Positions 34,016 to 42,486 of a DNA stretch of 64,000 bases are shown piece by piece (the first letter of the stretch is position 1; every line of letters starts with the position of its first letter). Location of the stretch: positions 1,798,001 to 1,862,000 of the forward strand of contig NZ_CP065938.1 of NCBI RefSeq assembly GCF_025232395.1, in the 5' to 3' direction. A program made the translations under genes and the position numbers. The stretch is from Taurinivorans muris (GTDB lineage Bacteria; Desulfobacterota; Desulfovibrionia; Desulfovibrionales; Desulfovibrionaceae). The notes beneath the pieces are model-generated. The model made no database searches, had not been told where the DNA came from, and worked only from the letters and a program-made list of their open reading frames with translations.

Positions 34016-34031
34016 TGGTACAATAATTGCT
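34016..34031 (+). promoter_or_regulatory. Sigma-54 (-24/-12) promoter of module 2
   Basis: TGGTACAATAATTGCT fits TGGYAC-N5-TTGCW exactly. The transcript would begin near 34043, 40 bases before the flavoprotein ATG. Confidence 0.85.
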
Positions 34032-34082
34032 TTTCTCTGGATATGGAAAATGAATTGAAAAACCTTATCCAAAGGAGTTTTT

Positions 34083-35747
34083 ATGAATACAATCCAAAAA
34101 TCGTGGGGTACTTTGTATGAAACGGATATGCTCATACTCGGTACCGGCGCTTCCGGTATCGGCGCGGCGCTGAAAGCGGCTGAAAAAGGCTGTGAAGCAT
34201 TGATGATCGGCAAAGGCACTCTTGAAAGTTCCGGTTCGCTCGGCGGCGGCAATGACCATTTCATGGCGGTGCTTGATACGGATGAACCGTATGACGATAA
34301 GGAAGCGTTCATTAATTTTTATATGAAATCCGCATACGGCTATAAAAGGGAACAGCTCGCGCAATGGCATGATGCGTTCAAACCCTGCCTTGCCGTTCTT
34401 GATGAAGTCGGTACTGAATTTAAACCCAAAGAGGGCGGAGGACGTTTCCGTTCCGTCGGTTTCGGGCAGCCCGGGGCATGGTGGCTCCATATTGTGAACG
34501 GACGCACCATTAAACGAAATCTCGCCAAAAAAGTGCGTAAATTGCCCGGTATCCATGTTTTGGATGACATCGTCATCACGAGGCTTTTTGCAAAAGACTG
34601 CCATATTGCCGGCTGCATGGGCTTTAATGTGCTTACGGGCGAAACCGTGGCTGTTTCTTGCAAGGTTGCGGTCAACTGCCTTGGCTGGCATGCGCAGAGA
34701 GCGGGCAACAACTCTACCGGCAATCCGTTTAACTGTTGGTTTACGCCGTTTACGACAGGCAGTTATTTTTCTTTGGCTTATGAAGTCGGAGCGGCGGTTG
34801 TCAATGCGGATATTTCCGGGCGTACCACCATGCTTCCGAAAGGTTGGGGCGCTCCGGGAATGAACGGTATCAACAATATGGGCGGTCATGAGCTTAATGC
34901 TCTCGGCGACCGTTTCATGGGCAAATACGACCCCATGTGGGAAAACGGCAAACGCCGCAACCAAATAATGGGTACGGAGCAGGAACAGCTGGAAGGGTAC
35001 GGTCCTCCGTTCTATATGGATATGCGGCATTTGAATAAAGAAGACGTTCATCATCTGCAATATGTGCTCATGCCTGCGGATAAGGAAACCTATTTGGATT
35101 ACTGCGCCGCCCGCGGCATTGATTTCCATACGACCCCGCTTGAAGTGGAAATCGGCGAAATTGCGCTTTCCGGCATGCTGCTTGCCGATGAACGTATGGA
35201 AACAACCGTGAAAGGGCTTTTCGCCGGCTGCAATTTCACAAGTTTTTCAGGAGCGATGTGCGGCGGATATGTCGCCGCAAACCATGCCGCCGATGATGTG
35301 AAGACCGCGGAGCAGGGCGGACTTGATGACGCCGTTATCACGGCACATAAGGCGAAGGATATGGCTCCGCTTGAAAATGCAAGCACAACCGGCTTGAATT
35401 ATATGGAATTTGAAGGTCCTATCCGTCAGGTTATGGATTATTATGCAGGGTTCAGGCGGAATATGCCCGGTATGGAATTGGCTTTGAAACGCCTTGAATT
35501 GATTTCCGCCTACAAGGATAAGGTCAAAGCGAAAAATCTGCATGATTTGATGCGGCTGCGGGAAGGGTTCGATCTTTTGGAACTGTGCAAAATCCATTTG
35601 GGCGCTTGTTTACAGAGAAAAGAAACCGGCCGCGGAATGTATAAGCTTTCAGACTATCCGAAGCTTGATCCAAGTCTTGATAAGGGATTGGCGGTGCGGA
35701 ATAAAAACGGTTCGCCAAGCTATTTTTGGATTGAAAAGACAGCATAA
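34083..35747 (+). CDS. AprA-like FAD-dependent oxidoreductase (redox module 2)
   Basis: A 554-residue cytoplasmic flavoprotein. The FAD fold is LILGTGASGIGAA, followed by SSGSLGGGNDHFMAVL. The long block GAPGMNGINNMGGHELNA, then PPFYMDMRHL and LMPADKETYLDYC, is nearly identical to module 1; by eye about half of all residues match. The C-terminal motif RKETGRGMYKLSDYP is present. It starts 13 bases before the ferredoxin ATG region and has AAAGGAG upstream. It belongs to the AprA/fumarate reductase superfamily, but the conserved pocket of true AprA is not evident. It is expected to exchange electrons with the adjacent ferredoxin. Substrate unknown. Confidence 0.88.
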   Translation: MNTIQKSWGTLYETDMLILGTGASGIGAALKAAEKGCEALMIGKGTLESSGSLGGGNDHFMAVLDTDEPYDDKEAFINFYMKSAYGYKREQLAQWHDAFKPCLAVLDEVGTEFKPKEGGGRFRSVGFGQPGAWWLHIVNGRTIKRNLAKKVRKLPGIHVLDDIVITRLFAKDCHIAGCMGFNVLTGETVAVSCKVAVNCLGWHAQRAGNNSTGNPFNCWFTPFTTGSYFSLAYEVGAAVVNADISGRTTMLPKGWGAPGMNGINNMGGHELNALGDRFMGKYDPMWENGKRRNQIMGTEQEQLEGYGPPFYMDMRHLNKEDVHHLQYVLMPADKETYLDYCAARGIDFHTTPLEVEIGEIALSGMLLADERMETTVKGLFAGCNFTSFSGAMCGGYVAANHAADDVKTAEQGGLDDAVITAHKAKDMAPLENASTTGLNYMEFEGPIRQVMDYYAGFRRNMPGMELALKRLELISAYKDKVKAKNLHDLMRLREGFDLLELCKIHLGACLQRKETGRGMYKLSDYPKLDPSLDKGLAVRNKNGSPSYFWIEKTA

Positions 35748-35761
35748 AAAGGAGAATGACT

Positions 35762-35974
35762 ATGCCCCCGGTATTTAATGAGGAAAAATGTATCCGCTGC
35801 GGAAAGTGCGTAAAAGATTGTCCTGCATATATTCTTGCTTTGGATAAAAAACAAGGCGAAACCCCGCACGTTATCGAAGAATACAAATTTGAATGCTGGC
35901 ATTGCGGCAATTGCCGGATCAGCTGTCCCGCAAACGCTATCAGTTTTGAATTTCCGCTTTATACATTGGTGTAA
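35762..35974 (+). CDS. AprB-like 2x[4Fe-4S] ferredoxin (redox module 2)
   Basis: A 70-residue protein with CIRCGKCVKDCP (residues 10-21) and CWHCGNCRISCP, eight cluster ligands in all, ending SFEFPLYTLV like its module 1 relative (SFEFPLYTRV). ATG 35762 has AAGGAG seven bases upstream and gives the shared MPPVF start; the in-frame ATG at 35756 is too close to that site. It is cotranscribed with the flavoprotein. Confidence 0.92.
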   Translation: MPPVFNEEKCIRCGKCVKDCPAYILALDKKQGETPHVIEEYKFECWHCGNCRISCPANAISFEFPLYTLV

Positions 35975-35980
35975 GATTCG

Positions 35981-36008
35981 TAAGCCATTTCCTTTTGGGA
36001 ATGGCTTA
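35981..36008 (+). terminator. Hairpin between ferredoxin and transporter genes of module 2
   Basis: TAAGCCATT and AATGGCTTA form a stem followed by TTTG. It mirrors the hairpin at the same place in module 1 and may reduce transporter expression relative to the enzyme. Confidence 0.55.
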
Positions 36009-36096
36009 TTTGAAAAACTTCTTTGTGAATTTTAAAACGCAAAAATTTCACTATCTTGTTTAAAAATTGCTTGAGCGGTTTTCTAACGGAGGTCTT

Positions 36097-37512
36097 ATGT
36101 CGCAAACAAACGCAAAAATGGATTTTCTGAGTGCAAACCAATTATTGGTAAAATGGCTTGTATCGCTTGCCATTCCTACGATTGTTTATTTTATGCTACC
36201 TATTGACGGTAAGACGATGACCCATGAAATGGGCATGTTTTTAGCTATTACCATTTTTATGGTTGTTATTTGGGCTTTCGGTCTGGTCAATGAAATCGCA
36301 ACCGGTATCGTGCTGCCTGTTCTGTATGTGGCTTTGTGCCATGTTCCTGCAAAAGTTATTTATGCGGGCTGGCTTTCTGACGTTCCCAACACTGTTATCG
36401 GCGGTTTTATTTTATGTAAAATTTTGCAGACAACAGGACTGGGGAAACGTATAGGGTTAGGCTGCATGTATGCCATGAAAGGTTCCTTTGTGGGCGTTAT
36501 TTGGGGACTTGCAACAGCTATTTATATTGTTTCTCCCTTTATCCCCTCTGCAAATGGTAAAAGTTTGATTTTCTGCGCCATTGTCATCAGCCTTTGCGAA
36601 GCACTCGATATCAAGAAAAAAAGTACGGAAGCGACGGCGCTGATGATGGCTGCATTTTTGGCTGTAACCAGCTCAAAACTTTGTTATCTGACTGGCGGCG
36701 GGGACTTGGTTATCGGTATGAATTTGGTGAACGGCGTAACTGGCGGAACAGTTACCTGGTTTGAATATGCTTTATGGAACTTAGTACCTGCAACTGTTTA
36801 TACCATTATGAGTGTGGGCATTGTTGTTTTCCTGCTTCCATCAAAAATGGATAAAGAGGCATTAAAACAAGTTCTTGTTTCCCGTTATAATGAACTTGGA
36901 GTCATGTCAAAACAAGAAAAGATTGCAACAGCTTTCTTTATTTTTACTTTGATATTGCTTGTAACGGATAAGTTCCATGGTCTTGCTCCCGGTATGTCCC
37001 TTTGCCTGGTTGCTTGTATCAGCTTCCTGCCAAAAATAGAGCTTATGGACGCAGACAAGATTAAAACCGTGAACTTTGGACCATTGTTCTTCATTATGGG
37101 GTGTATGGCTATTGGCGGTGCAGGCAATTATCTTAAAGTAACGCAATGGATGGCTGACGGTACCTTTGGCTATTTCCATGGACTTGGCGATTTTGGCGCT
37201 GGCTTAGCTGCTTATGTTGTTGGGGTGGTTGGCAACTTTATTTTGACTCCGCTTGCGGCAACAGCTTCTTTCTCGGCACCTCTTGCTGAACTTGGCCTGA
37301 ATATTGGTGTTGAACCAAGAATTGTATATTTCTCCTTTGTCTATGGTTTTGATAATATTATCTTCCCATACGAAACAGCGCCGCTCTTGCTGTTCTACGG
37401 CTTCGGCTATATCCATTTTGCAAAAATGGTGAAAGTACTGGCGGTAAGAATTTTGCTGGTCATGCCCTTCCTGCTTCTGGTCGCCATTCCGTGGTGGAAA
37501 TTCATTTTCTAA
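36097..37512 (+). CDS. Anion permease, SLC13/DASS type (redox module 2)
   Basis: A 471-residue, ~12-helix membrane protein. SANGKSLIFCAIVISLC, TGGGDLVIGMNL and FGFDNIIFPYETAPLLLFYG fit the sodium:dicarboxylate/sulfate symporter group. ATG 36097 has GGAGG six bases upstream; the longer frame from 36067 has no site. It follows the ferredoxin gene by 122 bases, across a hairpin, and ends at a strong terminator. It presumably brings in, or exchanges, the anionic substrate of the module 2 flavoprotein. Confidence 0.87.
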   Translation: MSQTNAKMDFLSANQLLVKWLVSLAIPTIVYFMLPIDGKTMTHEMGMFLAITIFMVVIWAFGLVNEIATGIVLPVLYVALCHVPAKVIYAGWLSDVPNTVIGGFILCKILQTTGLGKRIGLGCMYAMKGSFVGVIWGLATAIYIVSPFIPSANGKSLIFCAIVISLCEALDIKKKSTEATALMMAAFLAVTSSKLCYLTGGGDLVIGMNLVNGVTGGTVTWFEYALWNLVPATVYTIMSVGIVVFLLPSKMDKEALKQVLVSRYNELGVMSKQEKIATAFFIFTLILLVTDKFHGLAPGMSLCLVACISFLPKIELMDADKIKTVNFGPLFFIMGCMAIGGAGNYLKVTQWMADGTFGYFHGLGDFGAGLAAYVVGVVGNFILTPLAATASFSAPLAELGLNIGVEPRIVYFSFVYGFDNIIFPYETAPLLLFYGFGYIHFAKMVKVLAVRILLVMPFLLLVAIPWWKFIF

Positions 37513-37536
37513 AGTTGAGATACTTTTTCTCCAAAA

Positions 37537-37579
37537 AATACCAAAAGGCTATGGCATTTGCCATAGCTTTTTTGGTATT
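37537..37579. terminator. Intrinsic terminator of module 2
   Basis: AATACCAAAAGGCTATGGCA pairs with TGCCATAGCTTTTTTGGTATT, a long nearly perfect stem with a T-run in the descending arm. Confidence 0.92.
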
Positions 37580-37645
37580 ACTTTTAATTTATGTGGAAGG
37601 GGATAATAAAAAAAGAATGACAGAGGGTATATTTGTTTTTTCAAT

Positions 37646-38590
37646 TTATGCCGGAGCGCAAGATTGATCTGTTTTTATGAGAATTTCTGCCTCTTGTCTG
37701 ATTGTTTCCACAAATTCCGCCATTGGAGTTAACAGCGTGGAATTTTTACAGATGTACATGATGTCATAGCGGAATTCGCAGTCTTCAATGTTCAGAAGAT
37801 GAATATCGCTTTTCATATCCGCCCGCATTTTGACCATTCCTGTATGGGTGCCGACCCAAAATCCGTTGGTGCTGGTGGCTATGTTGTGATTGAGTATGTG
37901 GTTGACCTGCAAAATACGGCGGTCGTAGCCGTTTTCCTTGAGGTAGAAATAAAAGGCGTCCTCTTCCGTATCTTTGCTGGTGATATACGGATATTTTGTC
38001 AGTTCTTCCAGCGTGCAGGTTGTGCCGGCTGCCAGCGGGTGGGTTTTTGGCACTGCCACATTGATACTGTCCGAAGCCAAGTAATGGGTTTTTATGTTAA
38101 TATTTTCAATAGTCGCAGGCAGCAGTATGTTTTTTCCTATGCGGCCGAACTGAAGCAGGGCGAGATCGAATTTACCGGAAATCACTTCAAAAATATTGCT
38201 GGCACTTGTACGAATGTCATTGATTTTTATATTCAGTTCCGGGGTGGAAGCGTTGGTTTTCAGCATGGCACGAGTGGCAATCATATTGCAGAGATAGGAA
38301 GAAACACCAACGGAAATATTTATATTTTGGGGAGTTCCGTTTTTATTCATGTTTGTTATCGCATCAATTTCAGTGCAGATAACTTGAGCATGTTTTAGGA
38401 TTTCTTTCCCTTTTTCCGTAAGGTGGACCCCTATGGGCGAGCGTTTAATAATTTCACAGCCAAGCTCTTCTTCCAGCTTCTTTATGGCTATGCTTAACGA
38501 AGCTTGGGAAATGAACAGCTTGGCTGCGGATTTTGACAGCGATTTGTAAATATCTATATAAACAATAGCCCGCAGTTGTGTAAGATTCAT
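37646..38590 (-). CDS. LysR-family regulator (redox module 3)
   Basis: A 314-residue LTTR. The N-terminal winged helix (SLSKSAAKLFISQASLSIAIKKLEEELG) is typical, followed by a two-lobed periplasmic-binding-like effector domain (TPELNIKINDIRT, SINVAVPKTHPLAAG). It is the last gene of the module 3 operon rather than divergent, the less common arrangement, and lies 61 bases after the transporter across a hairpin. It likely senses the module 3 substrate. Confidence 0.88.
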   Translation of the reverse strand: MNLTQLRAIVYIDIYKSLSKSAAKLFISQASLSIAIKKLEEELGCEIIKRSPIGVHLTEKGKEILKHAQVICTEIDAITNMNKNGTPQNINISVGVSSYLCNMIATRAMLKTNASTPELNIKINDIRTSASNIFEVISGKFDLALLQFGRIGKNILLPATIENINIKTHYLASDSINVAVPKTHPLAAGTTCTLEELTKYPYITSKDTEEDAFYFYLKENGYDRRILQVNHILNHNIATSTNGFWVGTHTGMVKMRADMKSDIHLLNIEDCEFRYDIMYICKNSTLLTPMAEFVETIRQEAEILIKTDQSCAPA

Positions 38591-38606
38591 TGAGGAGCCT
38601 CTTTAA

Positions 38607-38638
38607 CCGGAGACTGTTTTTTTCGTAACAGCCTCCGG
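38607..38638 (-). terminator. Hairpin between transporter and lysR
   Basis: CCGGAG-A-CTGT pairs with ACAG-C-CTCCGG around a ten-base loop. Partial terminator or attenuator; no U-run follows on the minus strand. Confidence 0.45.
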
Positions 38639-38651
38639 TACGGATTGTGGA

Positions 38652-39950
38652 TTATCCAACCCAGTTTCCCAAAATACCTGTGTATAGGCAAAATTCAAGC
38701 CAAATGAGGCTGACAACAGGCAGGAGCAGCAGTTTTTTGAAAAGAACGTCTGCCTCATGCTGATCTTCAAGTCCTGCAAGAGCCATCGCACCGCAGGTTG
38801 AAAACGGAGAAGATCCGGTGTAGAAGCCCCCTACGGAAATCAGCGAGAACAGAATGATGGGTTCAATGCCGGTACTGGCGGCAAGTGGCACAATCAGCAG
38901 GGCAAGCGTGGGAATGACCACGCCCAGCGTGGCTACGAAGAAGCTCATGGTACAGGCAGCCGCCAGCAGGAAATAAGGAGCTGCGGAGCTGGTTATATTT
39001 GTTTGTACCCAAGAGGAGAGGCTGTTGACAAGACCGCCCGAAACTGCGGTACCAATCAGTGTGCCCATGGCGCAAATCATGATTATAATGGAAAACGGCA
39101 CCTTGTCAATGGCGTCTTTTTCTTTGGCTGCTTTAAAAATGCTACATAGTATGATACCGACAGTGCAAGTAACGGTGATGTCGCAAAAGGAAGCGATTTT
39201 TTTAATTACCGCCGAATCCGGCATGAAAACCTTGAGCATGGCAGGAATGACGGTGCAGAGAAAAACCAGACCGACTATCCATAAGGTCTTTTTTTGAACT
39301 TCGGTAAAAGGTTCCGGTTTGTCGATTTCCACCTTTTTCGTTTTGTGGCCGCCTGTGACAAAATAGGTGATGATAAAAAATATGGACATGGTTATCAGGC
39401 AGTTCATAAGCACATTCATGCACATTGCCATACCTTCATTGCGGAAACCGGTATTTTCAGCTACCTGCTGAATGATTATGCCGCCGACGCTGAACGGAAA
39501 TTGTGAGCCGATGGTTGCGCCGCAGCAGATAAGCACCGTGGCAAGCACTCTTGAAATTTGTGATTTTATGCAAATGGTCATTACCAAGGGGGAAAGAAAT
39601 GCGAATGTGGCAGGTGCACCGGCACCGGTTCCCGCAAACATCATGCAGATAAAAAACAGCACAATGGGTAACTGCGTCGGTCTGTTGCGGCTGCTGTAAA
39701 TAATTTTTTCCGCCAGTTTTACGAGGGTGCCGTTGGATATGGCGAAACCGTAAAACGCCGTGACAATGAACAGCATCAAAAAGAGGTAAATCGGCCATAG
39801 CCCGGCAATTTTTTTTATCGGCAGGTCATAGATGAACATGCCGTTGGCAAAAGCGAAGGTCAGGGCGAAGTAACCGATATTGACTTTGAATAGGAAGCCG
39901 AGGACCAAAGCCAGCACAAGGGATATTAAAAAGAGGAGTTCTGCACTCAT
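38652..39950 (-). CDS. Anion permease, ion-transporter superfamily, MatC/DcuC-like (redox module 3)
   Basis: A 432-residue membrane protein with about 11 hydrophobic segments. Blocks such as MFAGTGAGAPATFAFLSPLV, GATIGSQFPFSVGG and GGFYTGSSPFSTCGAMAL show the two inverted repeats with broken helices of the IT superfamily. It differs from the module 1 and 2 transporters and resembles dicarboxylate carriers of the MatC/DcuC type; the exact family is uncertain. It starts 95 bases after the flavoprotein stop on the same strand and probably handles the module 3 substrate or product. Confidence 0.82.
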   Translation of the reverse strand: MSAELLFLISLVLALVLGFLFKVNIGYFALTFAFANGMFIYDLPIKKIAGLWPIYLFLMLFIVTAFYGFAISNGTLVKLAEKIIYSSRNRPTQLPIVLFFICMMFAGTGAGAPATFAFLSPLVMTICIKSQISRVLATVLICCGATIGSQFPFSVGGIIIQQVAENTGFRNEGMAMCMNVLMNCLITMSIFFIITYFVTGGHKTKKVEIDKPEPFTEVQKKTLWIVGLVFLCTVIPAMLKVFMPDSAVIKKIASFCDITVTCTVGIILCSIFKAAKEKDAIDKVPFSIIIMICAMGTLIGTAVSGGLVNSLSSWVQTNITSSAAPYFLLAAACTMSFFVATLGVVIPTLALLIVPLAASTGIEPIILFSLISVGGFYTGSSPFSTCGAMALAGLEDQHEADVLFKKLLLLPVVSLIWLEFCLYTGILGNWVG

Positions 39951-40045
39951 GATCTTACTCCGGATTTAAATAGACTTTTGGGCGAATTTTTGCAGTATCA
40001 CATTAGAGATTTCGACGGTCGGTGGTGCAACCGCCGAAAGCATGG

Positions 40046-41734
40046 TCAGCGTATTCTTTCGCGGAATTTTGTTTGCAATCCCTCTGGGGTAAGGGTGACT
40101 GTCTGGAATTTATTGTTGAGCAAAGGGTTTGTGAATGGGAAATCGCTTCGTTTATGATAGGCGCCCCGGCTTTCCTGTCTGTCCAGAGCTGAAATGGCAC
40201 AGGCTTCCGCTAAATCCAGTAAATCCAACACCTCCAGACAACGCATCAGCTCGTGGGAATTTTCCGCTTTGAGCATTTTTTTTGCATAGCCGCGCAAGTC
40301 ATTGATATATTTTCTGCCTGCTGTGAGCAGGGTTGCCGAACGTATTCTTGTGCCTACATATTCATCCATGATTTTTTGCAAGGTGGAGTTGGCTTCTTTC
40401 CAATGTGCCCCTGCTTCATTTCGCATGAGCTGGCGGTACAAGGCAACTTTTTCCTGAATTTTGCTTTGTAGGTTCAGAACATCGTATTCCGGTACATTTT
40501 TCACATGTTTCGCAGCTGCTCCAGCGGCATAATCGCCGAATACGGCGGCTGACGTAATGTCGCCGCGCACATTGCCCACGGACATGCCGGAAGCGTATAA
40601 ACCGGGAATGGTTGTCATGGAGCTTTCGTCCACATCTATGCCATTCATATAAAACATGTGTTCATATTGACCGAATTCAATCATGCTTTTACGCAAATCA
40701 ATGCCGTATTGGTCGAGGTATTCATTAATGGAGGTGCATCCTTCTGAAACCAGCGCGTTACGCATATGTGCCAGATCATCTTCGCTGATACCCGTGCAGT
40801 TCATGAATACCGGTCCTTTGCCTGAATCCATCATTTTTATGAAACAGTCTTTCCAGACATCGCTTGTCGGGTCCGGAAGTTCGCGGCTTACATGAATGTC
40901 CTTGACAAATGGCCCGACAATTTTGCCGTTGAGATCCGTAAGGGCGCCAATCCAAGTTCCTTTGCCGGAACGGGTGAAATATTTGGGTCCGGCATGCCGG
41001 CTTGGCAGATCCAAATTCACCAGCCGCGCCCCGGCTCGAAGAGCCATGGCTGCACCGCTGCCGGCATTGGCGGGGCAATGGGATGTGTTGAACAGATATG
41101 CCGGATTGTTGCCGGGGTACATGCGCATTGCCTCGCCCACGCAAATCAATCCTGTCTTGGCTTGGAAAATTATAATTCTTGGTTCGTCTTCGCGGATATC
41201 TATGCCGATAGCCCCTGCAAAGTGACCTGCTTCATTGACCAGCACTTCGTTGACCACTATTTTGTTCATGATTTTGGCACCGGCTTTTTGGGCTGCTTTC
41301 GTGAGACAGGCTTTTTGGTTGGAACCGTCATATTTCAGATGATAACGGCGGCGTCCCGGCATGGCATGACCTTCAAAATTCCATGTGCCGGTTGGACGCA
41401 TGTTGATTCCGTAAGATTCCCATTTGTGGATAAGATCGGCTGAACGTTCCAGCATGAGCCTGAAAAGATTGTTGTCTTGATTGCCGCCGACCAGCGTTTC
41501 TTTGACCTCTGCCATAATTTCTTCAAAATTATCACCATGGTATTCGGGAAGGTAACATAAAAAGTGGTCATTGCCGCCACAGCCGTTGCCGGATCGCCGC
41601 GTATCCGCTTTTTCCAGAATGAGGGTATCCAAGCCAAGTTCCGCGGCTGTTATGCCGGCTTGAAGACCGCTTATGCCGCCGCCAATGATAAGGAAATCGG
41701 TTTTTACAATTTGTTCGTCGATGTTAATGTTCAT
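40046..41734 (-). CDS. AprA-like FAD-dependent oxidoreductase (redox module 3)
   Basis: A 562-residue flavoprotein. The FAD fold LIIGGGISGLQAG is followed by RSGNGCGGNDHFLCYL, so the GGNDHF signature is kept. The middle differs from modules 1 and 2 (SGAAMALRAGARLVNLDLPS, KGPVFMNCTGI). GLYASGMSVGNVRGDITSAA is the FAD-binding C-terminal strand, and the end motif is RQESRGAYHKRSDFP, the RxESRG form common in AprA/FrdA. Its start overlaps the ferredoxin stop by 11 bases (41724-41734), and here the ferredoxin comes first. It is more distant from the other two copies and may act on a different substrate. Confidence 0.88.
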   Translation of the reverse strand: MNINIDEQIVKTDFLIIGGGISGLQAGITAAELGLDTLILEKADTRRSGNGCGGNDHFLCYLPEYHGDNFEEIMAEVKETLVGGNQDNNLFRLMLERSADLIHKWESYGINMRPTGTWNFEGHAMPGRRRYHLKYDGSNQKACLTKAAQKAGAKIMNKIVVNEVLVNEAGHFAGAIGIDIREDEPRIIIFQAKTGLICVGEAMRMYPGNNPAYLFNTSHCPANAGSGAAMALRAGARLVNLDLPSRHAGPKYFTRSGKGTWIGALTDLNGKIVGPFVKDIHVSRELPDPTSDVWKDCFIKMMDSGKGPVFMNCTGISEDDLAHMRNALVSEGCTSINEYLDQYGIDLRKSMIEFGQYEHMFYMNGIDVDESSMTTIPGLYASGMSVGNVRGDITSAAVFGDYAAGAAAKHVKNVPEYDVLNLQSKIQEKVALYRQLMRNEAGAHWKEANSTLQKIMDEYVGTRIRSATLLTAGRKYINDLRGYAKKMLKAENSHELMRCLEVLDLLDLAEACAISALDRQESRGAYHKRSDFPFTNPLLNNKFQTVTLTPEGLQTKFRERIR

Positions 41735-41969
41735 GGTCGCACCTTTTTATGGTTTTGGGAGCATCATAGTGCAGAAGCATATGGGAAAGCGGATAACGCA
41801 TGCTGATTGCTTGTTTTGGGCAATCCATGACACATGCGCGGCAATGCCAGCATTCGTCCGGATAGAGCACAACAACGGCGCCATCTTGGTATTTAATGAC
41901 GTCAAGCGGACAAATGTCTGCACATTTTTTACAAACAATACACAATTCATTGTTTATTAGTGGTGGCAT
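41724..41969 (-). CDS. AprB-like 2x[4Fe-4S] ferredoxin (redox module 3)
   Basis: An 81-residue protein starting MPPLINNELC. Cluster motifs are CIVCKKCADICP and CWHCRACVMDCP. After the second motif it has a tail of about 25 residues (MRYPLSHMLLHYDAPK...) that the module 1 and 2 proteins lack. ATG 41969 has GGAGG upstream; TTG 41975 is less likely. It is the first gene of the operon ferredoxin-flavoprotein-transporter-lysR. Confidence 0.92.
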   Translation of the reverse strand: MPPLINNELCIVCKKCADICPLDVIKYQDGAVVVLYPDECWHCRACVMDCPKQAISMRYPLSHMLLHYDAPKTIKRCDHEH

Positions 41970-42005
41970 GTTCAACCTCCTTTGGTATTTCTTTTAAGAA
42001 AAATA

Positions 42006-42016
42006 TCACAATGTGA
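42006..42016. promoter_or_regulatory. Possible LysR box of module 3
   Basis: TCACAATGTGA is an 11-bp inverted repeat of the T-N11-A kind, 37 bases upstream of the first ATG of the operon. No -24/-12 motif is seen here. Confidence 0.35.
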
Positions 42017-42486
42017 AATTTCAATACAAATAGTATTTTTTTATAGGGGGATATGCGGAAGTTATAGCCATATGCCGAGCTCTGCCCTGGATCTGCTCAA
42101 CAGGCTGTTTTCAGGCAGGGAGAAACGCCGATGGATAGGTGAGAATTAGGGACGTCTTAGGGATGTTCAAGGGTGCAATCTATTGTTTTAATTGGTATGA
42201 CAGGCTGTTGGTGATTTTATTCTGAATTTGAGCGATAATTATCATATGCAGAGCTATGATTTGTTGAAATAGTATATGTTTTGCGAGGGCTTGTTCTATT
42301 TTTCCCATGGAATACGGATAGGCTGATTTACTGAAGCGGCAACTATTGATACTACCAACATTCTCTTTTAACGATTTTATTATTCAATGCGTATTTAAAA
42401 CGGGAGTGTATCGTTATATCTGATAACAATTTTTTTACGATTTGTTGTTCAGACTTTTTATTATATGAAGCTGTTACCAATAAAAA
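42017..42486. other. Non-coding junction before the integrase
   Basis: About 470 bases hold no convincing gene. There is no tRNA, no integrase-type attachment repeat that I can see, and only a 25-codon frame from 42072 that is not credible. The left end of the mobile island is probably in this stretch. Confidence 0.4.

Noticed and set aside
34065-35129. 354-codon open frame antisense to the module 2 flavoprotein (and similar ones opposite the module 1 flavoprotein at 25233-25718 and hynB at 9784-10416)
   Set aside because: Antisense shadows of conserved enzymes; the matching shadow in the paralogue follows from sense-strand similarity, not from a second gene.
24774-41734. Calling the flavoproteins and ferredoxins true AprA/AprB (dissimilatory sulfate reduction)
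   Set aside because: The ferredoxins lack the AprB C-terminal tail, the flavoproteins are shorter and carry GGNDHF, and permeases rather than sat or qmo genes are adjacent.
42072-42146. 25-codon frame before the integrase
   Set aside because: Too short, no ribosome site, no recognisable sequence.
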